Part shown: positions 1 through 11,585 of the stretch, piece after piece
Numbering within the stretch: position 1 is the first letter of the stretch
How the letters are laid out: each line of letters starts with the position of its first letter
Source of the DNA: Adiantum capillus-veneris
Taxonomy: Eukaryota; Streptophyta; Polypodiopsida; Polypodiales; Pteridaceae
Reading direction: 5' to 3'
NCBI GenBank assembly: GCA_014529385.2
Contig: CM043959.1
Location: 47,346,428 to 47,410,427, forward strand
DNA: 64,000 nucleotides
Position numbers and translations under genes: made by a program
The notes under the pieces: model-generated
Databases searched by the model: none
What the model saw: the letters and a program-made list of their open reading frames with translations, nothing else
Told to the model about the DNA's origin: nothing

Positions 1-40
1 GTGTAGACAGTAGCAGCGAGAAAAATCGGGTTTATTATTA

Positions 41-554
41 TGCTATTATGATATGCTAAGCAAGAAGAGTGAGGAACTATCTCTTTCTTGTATGTTACTT
101 CTTTTTCCTCTTCCCTACCCTCATTCCCTGCTAGTTCTCTCCACCTTTGAAGGTGTTTGAGGCCTTGGGACTGAGGTCGGGGATGGCTAATGCTTTCACA
201 AATTTTATGTTATGCTCATGGTGCATGAAGCTTTCCATCTTCAGTGCATCACCTAGGTCACAAGGAACAGAAAGATAGTATTGTACCAAATCTCTCTTTA
301 TGGGAGAATCTATATTACAAAAGCCTATTGGAGGGGGGAATGACTCCACATAAATCCGATCATCAGCTTTTGTTGTATTCTCTAATTCTCTCTCTTGTAA
401 AGTAATATTCATGCCAAGTTTATTAATTATAATGGTTATGTTGCTACCACTAATTAAGTTCACCCTCTATGTTCTCAAAGTAGTCTCATAAAAATGCTCA
501 CCCTAAGTCTCTTAATTCCGCTATTCTCAAAGTTCATAGGCCATTTCCATTGCA
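41..554 (+). repeat. 5' LTR of element A
   Basis: This matches 3225-3715 over its whole length, apart from point changes and about 40 extra bases near 480-520. It ends in TTGCA immediately before the primer site. The LTR may begin before base 41, but the other copy is truncated there. Confidence 0.75.
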
Positions 555-572
555 TTGGTATTAGAGCTATTG
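555..572 (+). other. Primer-binding site of element A (tRNA-iMet type)
   Basis: TTGGTATTAGAGC directly follows the LTR end. The usual plant site complementary to initiator tRNA-Met is TGGTATCAGAGC, so there is one change. Its position fixes the plus orientation of the element. Confidence 0.7.
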
Positions 573-991
573 GTTTCTTACCCTATTGAAATTAACTGTC
601 CTAACCTTTCATGTACAACTTAAGGACCTCTCTTCTTAAGAAAGAAAAGAGAGGATCTATTATCTTGGTTGAGAAGGACTTAATTCGAGGTACACTGCTG
701 GGAACTATAGTCTTAATAATGGAGTCTCTCCGGGCTTGCCTTTGGATTAACCATTATTGAGCTGCGATGAGCAAGCCGCCGAATAGGAACCATAATCAAC
801 CGAGCAATGTTAGACCCTCTCTACTAGTCTTTGCAATCAAGAGTTTTTAAGCCACGGGTGTGGCTACTTGTTGAGAACTAATTTTCAAAGGTAAATAAGA
901 GTAGCGATTAAGGTTTTTGAGGGTACCAAAGCAAAAAGTAATTATATACCTAAGTTTAATTAGCATGGCTGACAATAACAAAGATAGCCTA

Positions 992-1439
992 TTAGGCAAA
1001 ATTTGGACTCACAGAGGGGCCCTTTAAGGAGTTTGACTTTACCTCTCTCTACCAAAACGGGCTCATGGATAAATGTTTGCAAACAAACTCCAAAGTTGGC
1101 GGAGGTTTGACAGTTAAAATGTCCTCTTCAAGCTCTATCTACTGATATATAGCACGCCATGAGATTTTCCATATTTTAGAAGATTCTTTTTTTTTTTCAC
1201 TTAGATTCCGATAGAGTTGTCACATCATAGGTGAATCAAAAAAAGAATCTTCTAAAATATGAGGAATCTCATGGCGTGCTATATATCAGTAGATAGAGCT
1301 TGAAGAGGACATTCTAACTGTCAAACCTCTGCCAACTTTGGAGTTTGTTTGCAAAAATTTATCCATGCACCCCTTTTGGTAGAGAGAGGTAAAGTCAAAC
1401 TCCTTAAAGGGCCCCTTTGTGAGTCCAAATTTTGCCTAA
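992..1439. mobile_element. Foldback / MITE-like inverted repeat with 209-bp arms
   Basis: Bases 992-1200 are the near-perfect reverse complement of 1231-1439. Both arms are 209 bp, with a 30-bp loop (1201-1230) and only about a dozen mismatches by eye. The outer ends read TTAGGCAAAATTTGGACTCAC and its complement, with TA at each outer edge, which would fit a TA target duplication. It sits just after a short ATG-led reading frame at 965 and splits the element A leader or gag. There is no coding capacity. It is probably a non-autonomous foldback DNA transposon; a local inverted duplication is the alternative. Confidence 0.8.
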
Positions 1440-1501
1440 ATAGTAGAATGACCATTGATAACTTTGATTATTAACATGAAGATGTTAATGATGATGCCCC
1501 C

Positions 1502-2815
1502 ATGTTTGTTAATTACCTTGTTACTAGGTTGAAGCAAGTTATGGGCAACCTTGCTTTGCAAGCCACAGTTATTCAACAACTTCGTGCTTATGGGATTTCC
1601 CTTCCTCTCCAAGAGGAGAGAGAGCTTAGGAGGCCTCTTGATGAGACTCCCAAAATAAGACTCTCTCCCATAAGAGAGGAGGAATCCAAAGAACAAGAAA
1701 GAAGCAAATCCCTAAGTTCCTCTGAAGGTGTGGCTCCACGAAGATGGTGATCTAGACGGTTGCCAACTCCTCCCAAGAGAAAACGGTCAACCCATAGTCC
1801 TTCTCCTAGTCACTCCAAAAGGGAAGAGAGGAAACAAAGCAAGAAAAAGTAAAGAAAGAGTTCACCTTGTTCTCCTTCTTCTTCACCTTCCTCCTCCTCC
1901 GACAAAGGAAAAAACTATTCTCCTAGAGAATACAAGAGGAGAGGACATCATAAATCTTACCACGCATGGAGAAGGTCCCAAAAGCTCAAGAAGTTCAAAG
2001 AGAGAGGAAAGAGTATCTCTTTCTCACCTATGATGGCACCTTTGGTGCTACCGACAAAGTATTGGCCTTCATCCAGTAATTTGATGCGGCCTTTGGAGAT
2101 GAGGGTTTCATGGAGTCTTCCAAGCTACACCATGTATCTATGCACTTCCAAAAATTTGCTCGTCAATGGTGGGCTAGCCTTCGTGGCAAGGAGAATCCCC
2201 AAAGACATGGAAAACTCTACGAGTTTCCATCATGAAGCAGTTCCTTGCAATCGATGCAAAGGAGAAAGTGCTTACTGAATGGTGGAGTTTGAAGCTGCTC
2301 TCCAACGAGTCTATCCGCAAATATGTGGACAAGTTTTGGGATTTACATCTCAAGGCTACTATCTTTCAAAAGCTAGACTTTTTTGAGCAAAAGCAACAAA
2401 TATGTTGTGAAGGATTACCTGAAGAGCTGGCCAAGTACATCAACTCCCAACGGCCTGGTTCTATCACCGAAGTAATCCACCACACTATGGTTGGTTCACT
2501 CATCAATTTCCAACAAGGGTCTAGAAGGAATTCCAAGCCCATGGAAACCAAAGACAAAAGTGATGCAAAGGAGAAAAACAATGCCCAAAATTCTTCCCAA
2601 GGCAATTCCAGCAACAACAACAACAACAACAATCGGTCCAAAAAGAAAGGAGTTTACAAAGTTAAAATCTCTCCTGAAGAGCTTGAAGCTTTTTGTAAGG
2701 ACCACAAATGTTTAAGTGTTGGGAGCAAGGATATGGTTATCGTTCTTGCCCCAAAAGAAATGCCCGTAATGAGACTCTGTGGACTTACCTACAAAACAAG
2801 GGGATGATGACCATC
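1502..2815 (+). pseudogene. Decayed Ty3/gypsy gag (element A)
   Basis: Several overlapping frames together resemble a plant gypsy Gag. A Ser/Arg/Lys-rich stretch lies at 1640-2030. Next comes a retrotransposon capsid-type region around 2030-2500 with a recognisable 'RQWWASLRGK' core, then 'FWDLHLKATIF' and 'CCEGLPEELAKYI'. A poly-Asn tract at 2609-2631 is followed near 2707-2755 by a zinc-knuckle remnant, 'CWEQGYGYRSC', in which the expected His is Tyr. At least three frameshifts break the reading frame. Gag would form the virus-like particle and bind element RNA. This copy cannot be functional. Confidence 0.7.
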
Positions 2816-3224
2816 AAATTAAGCTCTTACCAAGAAGCTCATTGCCTAACAAGCCTCCTTATCGAGTTTCCCAAGCTCAATAAGAGGAGATCATGAGGCA
2901 AGTACAAGAATTGGTAGACAAAGGGATGGTGAGTCCTAGCTCCTCTCCTTTTTGTTCTCCAATCCTTTTAGTGCAAAAGAAATATGGTACATACCGCATG
3001 TGTGTGTACTATCGAGCACTAAACCATATCACTATCAAAAACAGATTTCACATACCGCAAGAAAAAGATCTGTTTGATAAGCTACAAGGTTGAACCTACT
3101 TCAATAGGATTGGCCTTAAAAGTGGCTATCATCAAATACGGATAGTGAATGAAACGAAACGTCTCATCGTTATGAATATCTAGTCATGCCTTTTGGCTTG
3201 ACTAATTCACTAGCCACATTCAAT
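2816..3224 (+). pseudogene. Ty3/gypsy reverse transcriptase N-terminal fragment (element A)
   Basis: The clearest block, 2893-3093, contains 'SSSPFCSPILLVQKK' and 'RMCVYYRALN', matching the first conserved RT motifs (usual DYRALN, here YYRALN). After one stop, further pieces follow: 'GLKSGYHQIRI' and 'MPFGLT'. The catalytic YxDD region is absent because the sequence joins LTR DNA at 3225. Gag and RT are separated by fewer than 100 bases, so the protease and pol leader have been deleted. Confidence 0.8.
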
Positions 3225-3715
3225 TGCTATTATGCTATGCTAAGCAAGAAGAGTGGTGGTAAGTGAGGGACTATCTATTTCTCGTATATTACTTCTTCTT
3301 TCTGTTGCCTACCCTCATTCCCCAATAGCTCTCTCCACTTTTGAAGGTGTTTGATGCCTTAGGACTAAGGCCGGGGATGGTTAATGCTTTCACAAAGTTT
3401 ATGTTATGCTCGTGATGCATGAAGCTTTCCATATTCATTGCATACCCTAGGTCACAAGGAGCACAAAGATTGTATTGTACTAAGTCTCTCTTGATGGGAG
3501 AATCTATAATGCAAAAGCCTATTGGAGGGGGGAATGGCTCCACATAAATCCGATCCTCAACTGTTGTCATATCCTCAAATTCTCTCTCTTGCAATAGTAT
3601 TGTTCATGACAACTTAATTAAGTATAATGGTTATGTTGCTACTGCTAATTAAGTTCACCCTCTATGTTCTCAAAGATTCCATTATTCTCAAAGCTCATAG
3701 GCCATTTCCATTACA
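3225..3715 (+). repeat. 3' LTR of element A (5'-truncated)
   Basis: This is the direct repeat of 41-554 and ends in CCATTTCCATTACA. The repeat abuts RT coding sequence with no polypurine tract, so the deletion that removed the rest of pol probably also removed the start of this LTR. Confidence 0.75.
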
Positions 3716-3917
3716 AAGCATGAAACATCTCTTTTCATGATAGGCAGTAAACTCCTAACCAAGTCAATCATCCTACAGTTTGGTCTTCAGAAAAAGGGAT
3801 CCCTACTACCATGGTATGATATTGATTCAAATAGTTTTCTTGTTCCTCAGGGTTTATACATAGAATTTAAATCCCATCCTTGTTTTTTTATGCAACCTTT
3901 CAGACATAGAATAATAC

Positions 3918-4540
3918 TATTACCATATAAATATGGTAGTGATGTGTGTGAACACAGTTAGGACTGCTGGGGAATTTTTTCTCTCACTAGGAGGTCTATT
4001 CCCTTGTGCATTGTATATACACCCATCACTCTAGGGCTATCTTATATTTCCATTACACACTAAGTAAAACACTCTCTAGGGCTATCTTATATTTCCATTA
4101 CACACTAAGTAAAACACTCTCTAGGGCTATCTTATATTTCCATTACACACTAAGCAAAACACTCTCTATTGTGTGCCTTGATCTTACTTTGTATTCTCCA
4201 AGCTGTGTGTGTTTCCCTGCAACCCTATTTCCACAATTGGTATCAAAGTAGGTTGCATCCTCCCGGGCTTAGTCGCTAGCATCATCATCACATGCCTGCT
4301 CACTTTCTCAGATTTGAGTGAGCTTTGGTGAGCATCAGTAGGTTGACAAATACTTCAAGTAACCTCCTAGAGCTTAGTCTACTCAAACTTTTGATTCGGG
4401 CTCATTTCACGCTGGGTTTTCACTACAAGAAGCACTACACAAGCAATTTTATCATTTTGTGTAGAATTTTTTTGGTGTGGTATTTTGCATAACAGGTCTC
4501 TCACAATCTTCTACGGGTTGTGATAGATAGCATTGATAGC
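3918..4540 (+). mobile_element. Truncated copia element: LTR, primer site and part of leader
   Basis: Bases 3918-4235 are a diverged copy of the 227-bp LTR of the complete copia element at 20488-25639, sharing ACCATATA, GTAGTGATGTGTGTGAACACA, GTGCATTGTATATAC and the end CCACA. The primer-site-like TTGGTATCAAAGTAGG follows at 4237. The next 300 bases still track the leader of the complete element ('GGGCTTAGTC', 'CACTACAAG', 'TTGTGTAGAATTT'). Similarity fades near 4540 and no gag is visible. The LTR is longer (318 bp) because of an internal triplication. Confidence 0.85.
4031..4165. repeat. Three tandem copies of a 45-bp unit inside the copia LTR
   Basis: Units begin CTAGGGCTATCTTATATTTC at 4031, 4076 and 4121 and are almost identical. 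The LTRs of the related complete element carry one copy, so the expansion is specific to this copy. Confidence 0.9.
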
Positions 4541-5425
4541 CATTTTTTGGCTATCCAAAATTGCCATAGTGATCTACCTCACCATATCAAAATCACTCAA
4601 AAACTTTGGATATCCCCACACTTTCATTGTACATAGGGTAGAGGGGCCAATATAGAGACATCTAACCTGGAAGGGAGGTGAGCAGCTTGAAGGATTGCTA
4701 TAAGTAGGCCAACATGTGGAGGTGAGATGGTGACCTAGAAGTGAAGGTTAGTGGTTTTTCAAAGCTGTTTTGTGAATTCTATGTAACAAATTTGGGTGCG
4801 AGATGAGAGACTGGCCTACCCCTTGCACATGCCACTCTTTGATTATTTCTTGTGGCGGTAACTATTGAGAGAGTGGATGGATAGCTACTAGTAAAAAACC
4901 ACTCCTACTTATTTAGGAAGACAATCTCATATCTATAGGTGGACACTCTTATCCTGGACGTGCTCCTATCTAAAACCCCTCTTCACTATCCATCACCCTA
5001 TCTCCTCATAGTAGATGTGTGCAAAGACAATCATCCCCCTCTGCACTTACCTCAAGATCCCCCTTCTTTGTGCACTCTACAATCCCTAGTACTTTGTGAA
5101 GAGCAACATCTGCGTGTGAATGCAATTGCCTCAAGGGACCCCCTTTCTTCGTGCTCCACTATCCTCAATATTGTGTTAAGAGTGCTCAGCATCTGTGTAT
5201 GAACGCATTTATGTTTTTTTACATACAAATGATTTTGTGGAAGCTATTGAAGATTCGTTCATCAAAATTGTAGGTGGGTGCAAGTTACGCATGGAAGAAG
5301 CGGACAAGATAGAGGTTTTCAAACAACTAAAGAGAGAATACATATATCATATCCAGTGGTAAATTTGCAAGTGGTGCTTGGTCAGATGGGCATTTACACA
5401 GATGAATTGCATCAAAAATTTGTAG

Positions 5426-5465
<40 letters not shown>

Positions 5466-6039
5466 CACACACACACACAGAGCAACATTGTTTGTTATGT
5501 TTACATATATTTTTTTTGGGTGAAGAATCACTTCGGGCAAAGAAAAAATGACAAACATCTCAACAATAAATACAATAATTTCACATGGATAGCATTACTC
5601 TTTGCTAAGATGTATTACAATGAAGATTAGTAAAACTTGCAGGAATTGGACACACTAGATGTAGAGATGAAAATCATGGGAGGCGGCACTTAGGTGGGGC
5701 TGCACAAGAGTTCAACTTGGAGGGCTCCTCAAAGAACAACGATGGTGTTGTATACAACGCACCACATAGCATGAAATGCACAAGTACAAGAACCTGCAGA
5801 ACGCCATCACCCAAGTACAAGCGAGCTACTACAGATGCTTCTCCACACTGCTCAAATACACGTTGGGCACTTGAAAGATGCACGTTGGTGTAGCCAAAGT
5901 TGGTCGAAGCTAGGATATGGTCTATGCTAGGAAAAGGTGGTAGGCAAGTGCGGTGCAGAAGGCTAGGGCAAGTACCAAGGACCTGGGCAGCCAAGGGTAA
6001 CAGAAGAGTATGCTTAAAGCGGATTTTTAGGCCAAAAGT
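4541..6039. other. No recognisable gene
   Basis: Only short, unconvincing reading frames are present. The stretch holds a CT/CA microsatellite at 5430-5479 and no LTR or domain that I can identify. Confidence 0.5.
5430..5479. repeat. Compound (CT)n-(CA)n microsatellite
   Basis: About 15 CT repeats run directly into about eight CA repeats. Confidence 0.95.
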
Positions 6040-7330
6040 ATTGTGGGATGGTCCAAATGCCAAGTCAGTGCTTTGAAATGTAGTGTTCAGTGTGCTCTAG
6101 AATCCGGTCCAAACGGCTCGTCAAACAGAGCCCCGGTGTGCAAGATACTGAAGTTTAAAGCTGGAGTGTGTAGCAGATCCCCGACGGATAGGGCAGCTGG
6201 GGATAGGTGGCCTGGGCTGATGTCAGTATATACATGTGTAGTGCTCAAGTTGTGGAGCATGCCGGTCTTCTCGGATTGCGGATCGGAGCTCGGAATAGCA
6301 AGTTATGATCAGTTGAAGATTTTGAGGGGGCCGGGTCTGAGGCCACTTGACCGCATTGGGAAAGGTGCCATCTCGCATCGTTTTGGCATTGCCAAGGTTC
6401 TCGATGATAGTGTGCATCATGTGGATCTAGCACAAACCGACGGTTTGCCAATCGGATACTTGGTCAGCAAGATACGGCAGGATCAAGTCGGGGGCATTTG
6501 GCAAGGGAGTTCATGCGGATGATTTTCTCAGTTTTTTGTGGCCTTGAATAGCGGTCTCAAGTGAGTCGGAATGTGGTGAGGTTTGCACGGCTTGGGGACC
6601 AATACAGCAAAGACCCGGCATGGATTGTGGTTTGAAGATCCGACCCCGGGGCAGTAAAGTAAAGCCTGGAGAAGCCAAAAAAAGTTTTTTTTCTAATTTA
6701 AATTGGAGGTTTTTGGAGGGGCTCGAAGAGCTCCAAAGGCTACCATCCCACGGGCTGCCACATGGTAGAGCATTGGCTCACATGCACGAGTGGAGCTCTG
6801 GGTGCATCATGGCTGGTTTTGGCAGGGCGGGGCGACGCGGTGGCGCGCCCGCGTGAGGAGGATGGGCAATCGTGTAGGGGGCTATTCCCGCGGGCCATGG
6901 CCCCTACCTTTTGGAGGAGAGAGGAGGAGGAGGCATTAGCAACATCACTAATTCCCCGCCTCCCCGAGGCACATATAAGGAGGCATTCCCCCAGTGGAAG
7001 AGCCACCAGGCGTACAAGGCGAGGCAAGGAGACCATTGCAAAGACCATCCGAGCAAAGCGAAGGTCAAGGCAAAGCCAAGTGGCACATTCCAAAGCATGT
7101 CCGAGCAAAGACCAACAAAGGTGAACCAAGTGCAAGGAGCCAAGGAGGAGAGAGAATAGAAGAAAAAGGAGGAGGGTTCGGATAGGGAAAGAGAAAAAGT
7201 CAAAATTGGATCAAATTAGGGGCTTTTTTGTTGCCTTTTTGGATGCCGTTTCAAGCCTGCAAAGTGGATTTCTCTAGCAAGCTAGCCCCTTTGTAACTTT
7301 TTCTTGAAAATGGCCATGGTGATGGTAGTG
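6040..7330 (+). repeat. Diverged LTR-like block related to the element G LTR
   Basis: This is a GC-rich stretch. Bases 6110-6330 follow the element G LTR (52975-53200) in order: ACGGCTC, AAGTTTAAAG/CAGTTTAAAG, CAGATCC, GTGCTCA..TTGTGGAGC, GGTCTT, GATCGGAG and a G-run. A TATA-like ACATATAAGG lies at 6972-6981, as expected for an LTR promoter. No second copy or coding interior is adjacent, so it could be a diverged solo LTR. The 159-codon frame at 6043-6522 lies inside it and is not regarded as a gene. Ends are approximate. Confidence 0.45.
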
Positions 7331-7510
7331 AAATCCCGTGTACATGTTTTTTGAAGTGCAATCAAGCCACCATTGCCTCCTCTTGCTGTTGTTTCCCCTC
7401 CTCCCCCTTCTCTTTCTCCTGCTTTCATGTTCCCCCTCGGTGCCGGCTGCGTGGATGTGTGTACCCCCCCGGACCGACGGTGATTTGTATGAGAGAGTGA
7501 GATTGAGCGG

Positions 7511-7580
7511 CTGTGTGTGTGTGTGTGTGTAAGGGTGGAGATAGGCTATGTGTGTGTGTGTGTGTGTGTGTAAGGGTGGA
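7511..7580. repeat. Duplicated (TG)n plus 'AAGGGTGGAGA' unit
   Basis: A (TG)n tract followed by TAAGGGTGGAGA occurs twice in succession (about 7511-7543 and 7551-7583), a short tandem duplication centred on a microsatellite. Confidence 0.8.
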
Positions 7581-7582
7581 GA

Positions 7583-9585
7583 CAGACTGTGGTAGCAGGT
7601 GTGCTTTGTGTGGTGGATTTGAGGAGTGTGGGAGTAGTGAAAATTGAGCAGGCGGTGGTCTGCTAGTGTAAAGTGTTTCTTTGAAGGTGTTTTCTGAGAG
7701 GATAGGGGTGTTGTGGATACGTTGAGCTATAGAGAGGCCCTTGTATTTGTGCCGAGCGTGTTCCCCCATTCCCCCTCTCCAACATGTGCACATGCACACA
7801 CATTCAAAGACATTAATGCTTGAATAAAGACAAAAGCAAGATTAGACGTAAAAGCAGGCGACGATGAATCTGGTCTCCTCACATCTGAGCTTCTCTCCAA
7901 TGACACAGACAGAGAGGGACAAACTGCAGATGTTTACTTTTAGTTTCTTGATGTCGAGTAGTGAAAGCCAGTCGACACAACAAATGTTCCACCATTGGTG
8001 GGCAAGGTAAGTCTTTTTGTAGCCACACTCAATAATCATGATTGTTGTCTATCTTTGTCTTTCATGGTTATTACATCATATAGGCATAATCAGGCAGCTT
8101 TTAAGACAAAACCGAAATGTTCATTTTCAAGTGTGAAATTTTGGTTTTTGCTGACAAGCTATTAGGAAAGACTAGTCTGAAAATATGTAAGTATTGATCA
8201 TAAAGACTCTTGTAACAACATATGTGTATAGAGCAAGTCATGGGTGACTTAGAATTACAAAAGAGTGCCACAAAAAGATCTTTTTGCAGATTGACAGGAT
8301 GGTTAAGTCTATAGTGCCAAAACTCCAAGGTATAGGAGTGGTGTATGCTAGTCAAACCATCATAATAAGGGAAGGGTTATGAGTATAAAAGGGAAATAAT
8401 AAACAAAACGTTTCTTACAAAGTGGGAGTTAAGGCAGGAGTGGTTGTTTGACTTTCCTAGATCTTCTCAGCTTCTCCATTCGATGCTTTCATGCCTAGGC
8501 ATGGTATGGTTGATCAATATGCAATGGCATTAAGTACACACCCTATAGGGAGCCTCTATCCCGAAGAACTAAGTGTAACCTAGCCTCAAAAATTTGTAGT
8601 TGTGCCTCCCAATCTTTCCTAGAAAGTCTTGATTGACGTGAGCTAACCCTTCGTTGTTGTGCTACATCCTTCTCCAATGAGGATTGCTATCATTTATTTT
8701 TTTTCTTGATCGGTTTTTCCTCCTTCACCTTAGCTATCTCTTATTTCTTGGCGTTATTTGACTTCATGCTTTCAATGTATTGAGTAGATGTTAGAATCAA
8801 ACTGTTAGTGTAGTCTTCCCTATTTGCTTGTCTCACACACACTTTTGACATTGGGAATTTGGGACATGCAAAAGATCAATCAGTAGGAAGATAATGGAGT
8901 CTAGGAGAGCCTGTTTATTTGGCAATTTAAGGGAGTCAAACCTTTAGTATTAAGAAAGCAATCAAAAGACGTCTTTTAAATTCAAACAAGCAAAACGGCT
9001 AGTTTATTTGAATTCAAAAATTTTCCCCAAAATGAATTTTAAAATCTAGTGGGAAAAAGTATATCATGTATCATACCCATGGAAAGAGCTCAGCATGTAG
9101 ATTCTAGATCTATAATCTTCACTCAAATTGGAGATCATATGTAGGAGTTATGGAAGGCCAAAAATCATAAATTTGTCCACCCTTTTTTTTGGGGGGGGGG
9201 AAAGTGCATCCTTTGACCATCCTTACACCTCTCTTATACACCCACCATTCTTGCACACATGGCATACATCTATTTGTCAAAATTTTAACCACCTCCATAA
9301 TCTCAGGCAAATAAAGAGGCCCTCCTAGACCATGTCCTCTTCCTAATGGATCCAATTGTTATCTTGTAAAGTGTTGTCTCTATTATTTGAAATGGGATTG
9401 GCATTTTCATTTCAAAACTCCCTTCTTTGTTGTTGCTTCCCTTGGGGTTGATTTGGATTTGCATGACTTGATAAATATATTGAACTTTGTTCGCCATTTA
9501 CCTGATTAATTGTGATGAACGTATGAGGCTCTACTAGTATTTCATTAGGTCCCGCTAGAATGTTTGCATAAGCTAAGATGTCATT
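7583..9585. other. No recognisable gene
   Basis: AT-rich sequence with short unsupported reading frames. A T-run followed by a G-run occurs near 9183-9200. I see no domain, LTR or structural RNA. Confidence 0.5.
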
Positions 9586-9589
9586 TTAT

Positions 9590-11239
9590 TTCATAAGGTT
9601 AGTGAATCTCATCCCATGACTTGCTCCATTGTGTTGAGATAATAATGGTTCCTCTTCTAGGGGTTGAGATGCCATACTACTTAGAGCTAAGATTGCCTCA
9701 TCTTCAATGGCTATATCTATAGGTGTAGTAGGCACTTGGGAAGCATCTTCATCAATAGCATTTCCTCTATTATCCACAATGTTGATGTGATTACAAGGCG
9801 TGTTCTTGAATTTTAATGCTTTTGGATCAAGTGGACATATGCCAGTTGCCCAAAATCCTGCTTTAATATTGATTTTGATGAGACAGGAGTGCATAGCCCT
9901 TTCCACAATTGTGGGCAGCTGGGCTTTGCTAGCTTTCCTAGAGGCTGTCTCCTGTTGCCATATGTCCCTTTCTTTCCAAAATTGAACTTTTAGAGATTTG
10001 AAGACTGATACATCAAGAGGTTGAAGCTTATGTGAAGTATGGGTAGGAAAAGTAATGATATCAATACTGCTTCATATGCCTTTGCTACCACCTCTAGGGA
10101 AACATGCCCCCCATGGCCATCAAGAATAAGAAGGTGTCTATTGCCTATTGCTTTTTCAATATGCTTTTTGTAATGTTCAATCCATGCTTTAAAAAATTCC
10201 CCTGTCATCCACGCCTTCTTCTATACGGCCATTGCAGCTCCCTCCTTGCAATCTTGAATGTAATTTCCCACAAGTCGGCTGCCTTGAAAATGTGGTAGCC
10301 TAGAATTTCTTGCCCTGCAGCATTGAGGCAACACAAGACGGTCATCCACTCTTGAGAGTTGCATGTTATTCCATAGACAACCTTTGATCCTTTTCTTGCT
10401 ATTACCTTCATGTCCTTGTCTCTTGATCCTTGGAAACCTATTTCGTCTGCATTCTAGATGTTGGATGGTGGGTGGATAATTAATTGTATTGTGAATACAA
10501 TTTTTGTAGATTTTCATGTAGAGTATTGCCAATCTTGAGCTTGAACCTACTTGCTCTTGATTGATCTAAGCTTTTGGAAACTCTGAAAACTAAGTTGGGG
10601 TGTCTCTTTCGGAAGGCGTCCCACCAAATCTTTCATGGGATTCCATTCGAGAAGAGGGTTTGTCTTGTCTGACACATTTCAACCACTTTAAGTTTCATGT
10701 CTGTGACAGAGAGCCCATGCCCTAGGTCACACTTAAGGAATATCCATTGAAATTGTGCATCCTCTTCTTGTGTTGTAAGTATCGTTGCTGGCCTTTTCTT
10801 TTTCTTTTGGGTCCTGCCCTCTTCCCAGTTAGCTATCGCTGCTCAACTCATGAAAAATTGAAGGAAGTGTTTGTACAATGAGAGGCCTTCTTCTCTATCT
10901 TGAAGAGATTTTTCCATAACAAGTTCTATCCATGTGATTTGTGTGTGTGTTTTGAACTTCTTTTGTGTCTTCAGAGAATATTTGACATCTTCTGCTCTAC
11001 TGGTTCAACTTCAGGTTGTGGTGGAATCGGTGTGGCAGGTGAAGGCACCTTGGGTTTTGGGAAGGTAGGCTTGGGTAAGAGAGAAAGAGGAGGGTTTTTC
11101 CGTGACTCGCGGGTTTTGTTTTTTTTGTTTCCATGCTCTATAGATGATGCTGTTGTTGATCAATTTATTGCAATGGGCTGGTGAGTCCTATTGGCCCTTC
11201 TTCTTGTTGGTGCTAGTTTTTTCCTCTTCTTCCCCATGA
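9590..11239 (-). pseudogene. pogo/Tigger-type (DDE_1) DNA transposase pseudogene
   Basis: Reading the minus strand from a Lys/Arg-rich start 'MGKKRKKLAPTRR' (11239), the order is that of a pogo-family transposase. A helix-turn-helix segment around 10560-10680 has 'WWDAFRKRHPNL'. Then come 'NADEIGF' (about 10440, first catalytic Asp), 'RKGSKVVYG', 'LLILDGHGGH' (about 10115, second Asp) and 'LQPLDVSVF' (about 10010, third Asp). The C-terminal 'IKAGFWATGICPLDP' lies at about 9840. All three metal-binding Asp positions of the DDE_1 fold can be seen, but frameshifts and stops break the frame in at least five places. The family cuts and pastes DNA, usually at TA. I could not identify terminal inverted repeats. 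Element B is inserted 17 bp upstream of the start codon. Confidence 0.85.
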
Positions 11240-11260
11240 CAACTCTATTGGATTGACAAG

Positions 11261-11529
11261 TGTTTAAGGCATAGACATTCAGAATAGACAAAGCACAGAA
11301 ATCAAAATGGAACTGGAACTGGAACAGAACATAGAAATTGACAACAGACTAAATCAGCCATAACTTCCGCCTTCACATTCCCAAGAAGGTATTGATCGAA
11401 AGTTACATATTTCAATAAGACTAATGGGCAACGCCCTTTCCCAAGAACACCTCTTGGAATCCCAAAAGTACAAAGGTTCACATTCCAACTTCCACTAAGT
11501 AAAACATACCAAAATTCCTAGGCTTAACA
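11261..11529 (-). repeat. 3' LTR of element B
   Basis: TGTTTAAGGC...GGCTTAACA on the plus strand, a near-identical partner of 19756-20022. The target duplication ACAAG immediately precedes it. No purine-rich tract is obvious at the inner edge (11530-11560), which is unusual. Confidence 0.95.
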
Positions 11530-11585
11530 CTTGGCACAGCCCGGTGTCTAGAGACACAGGCTGACGTGGACCCACAATCCCTTGA

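Larger units (their letters stand above)
1..3715 (+). mobile_element. Ty3/gypsy LTR retrotransposon A, internally deleted
   Basis: Two long direct repeats (41-554 and 3225-3715) flank gag-like and reverse-transcriptase-like sequence, and an initiator-Met-type primer site follows the first repeat. This is the layout of an LTR retrotransposon on the plus strand. Protease is missing between gag and RT. Everything after the RT 'MPFGLT' region is also missing: coding sequence runs straight into the second LTR with no RNase H, integrase or polypurine tract. Frameshifts and stops are frequent. A foldback element interrupts the leader. The true left end may lie before the window, because bases 1-40 have no counterpart at the second repeat. 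Confidence 0.8.

Noticed and set aside
6043-6522. 159-codon plus-strand frame as a host gene
   Set aside because: It lies in LTR-like sequence that aligns at DNA level with the noncoding LTR of element G, and it has no known motif.
10900-11184. 94-codon plus-strand frame opposite the pogo transposase
   Set aside because: It is the antisense of the transposase N-terminal region and has no motif.
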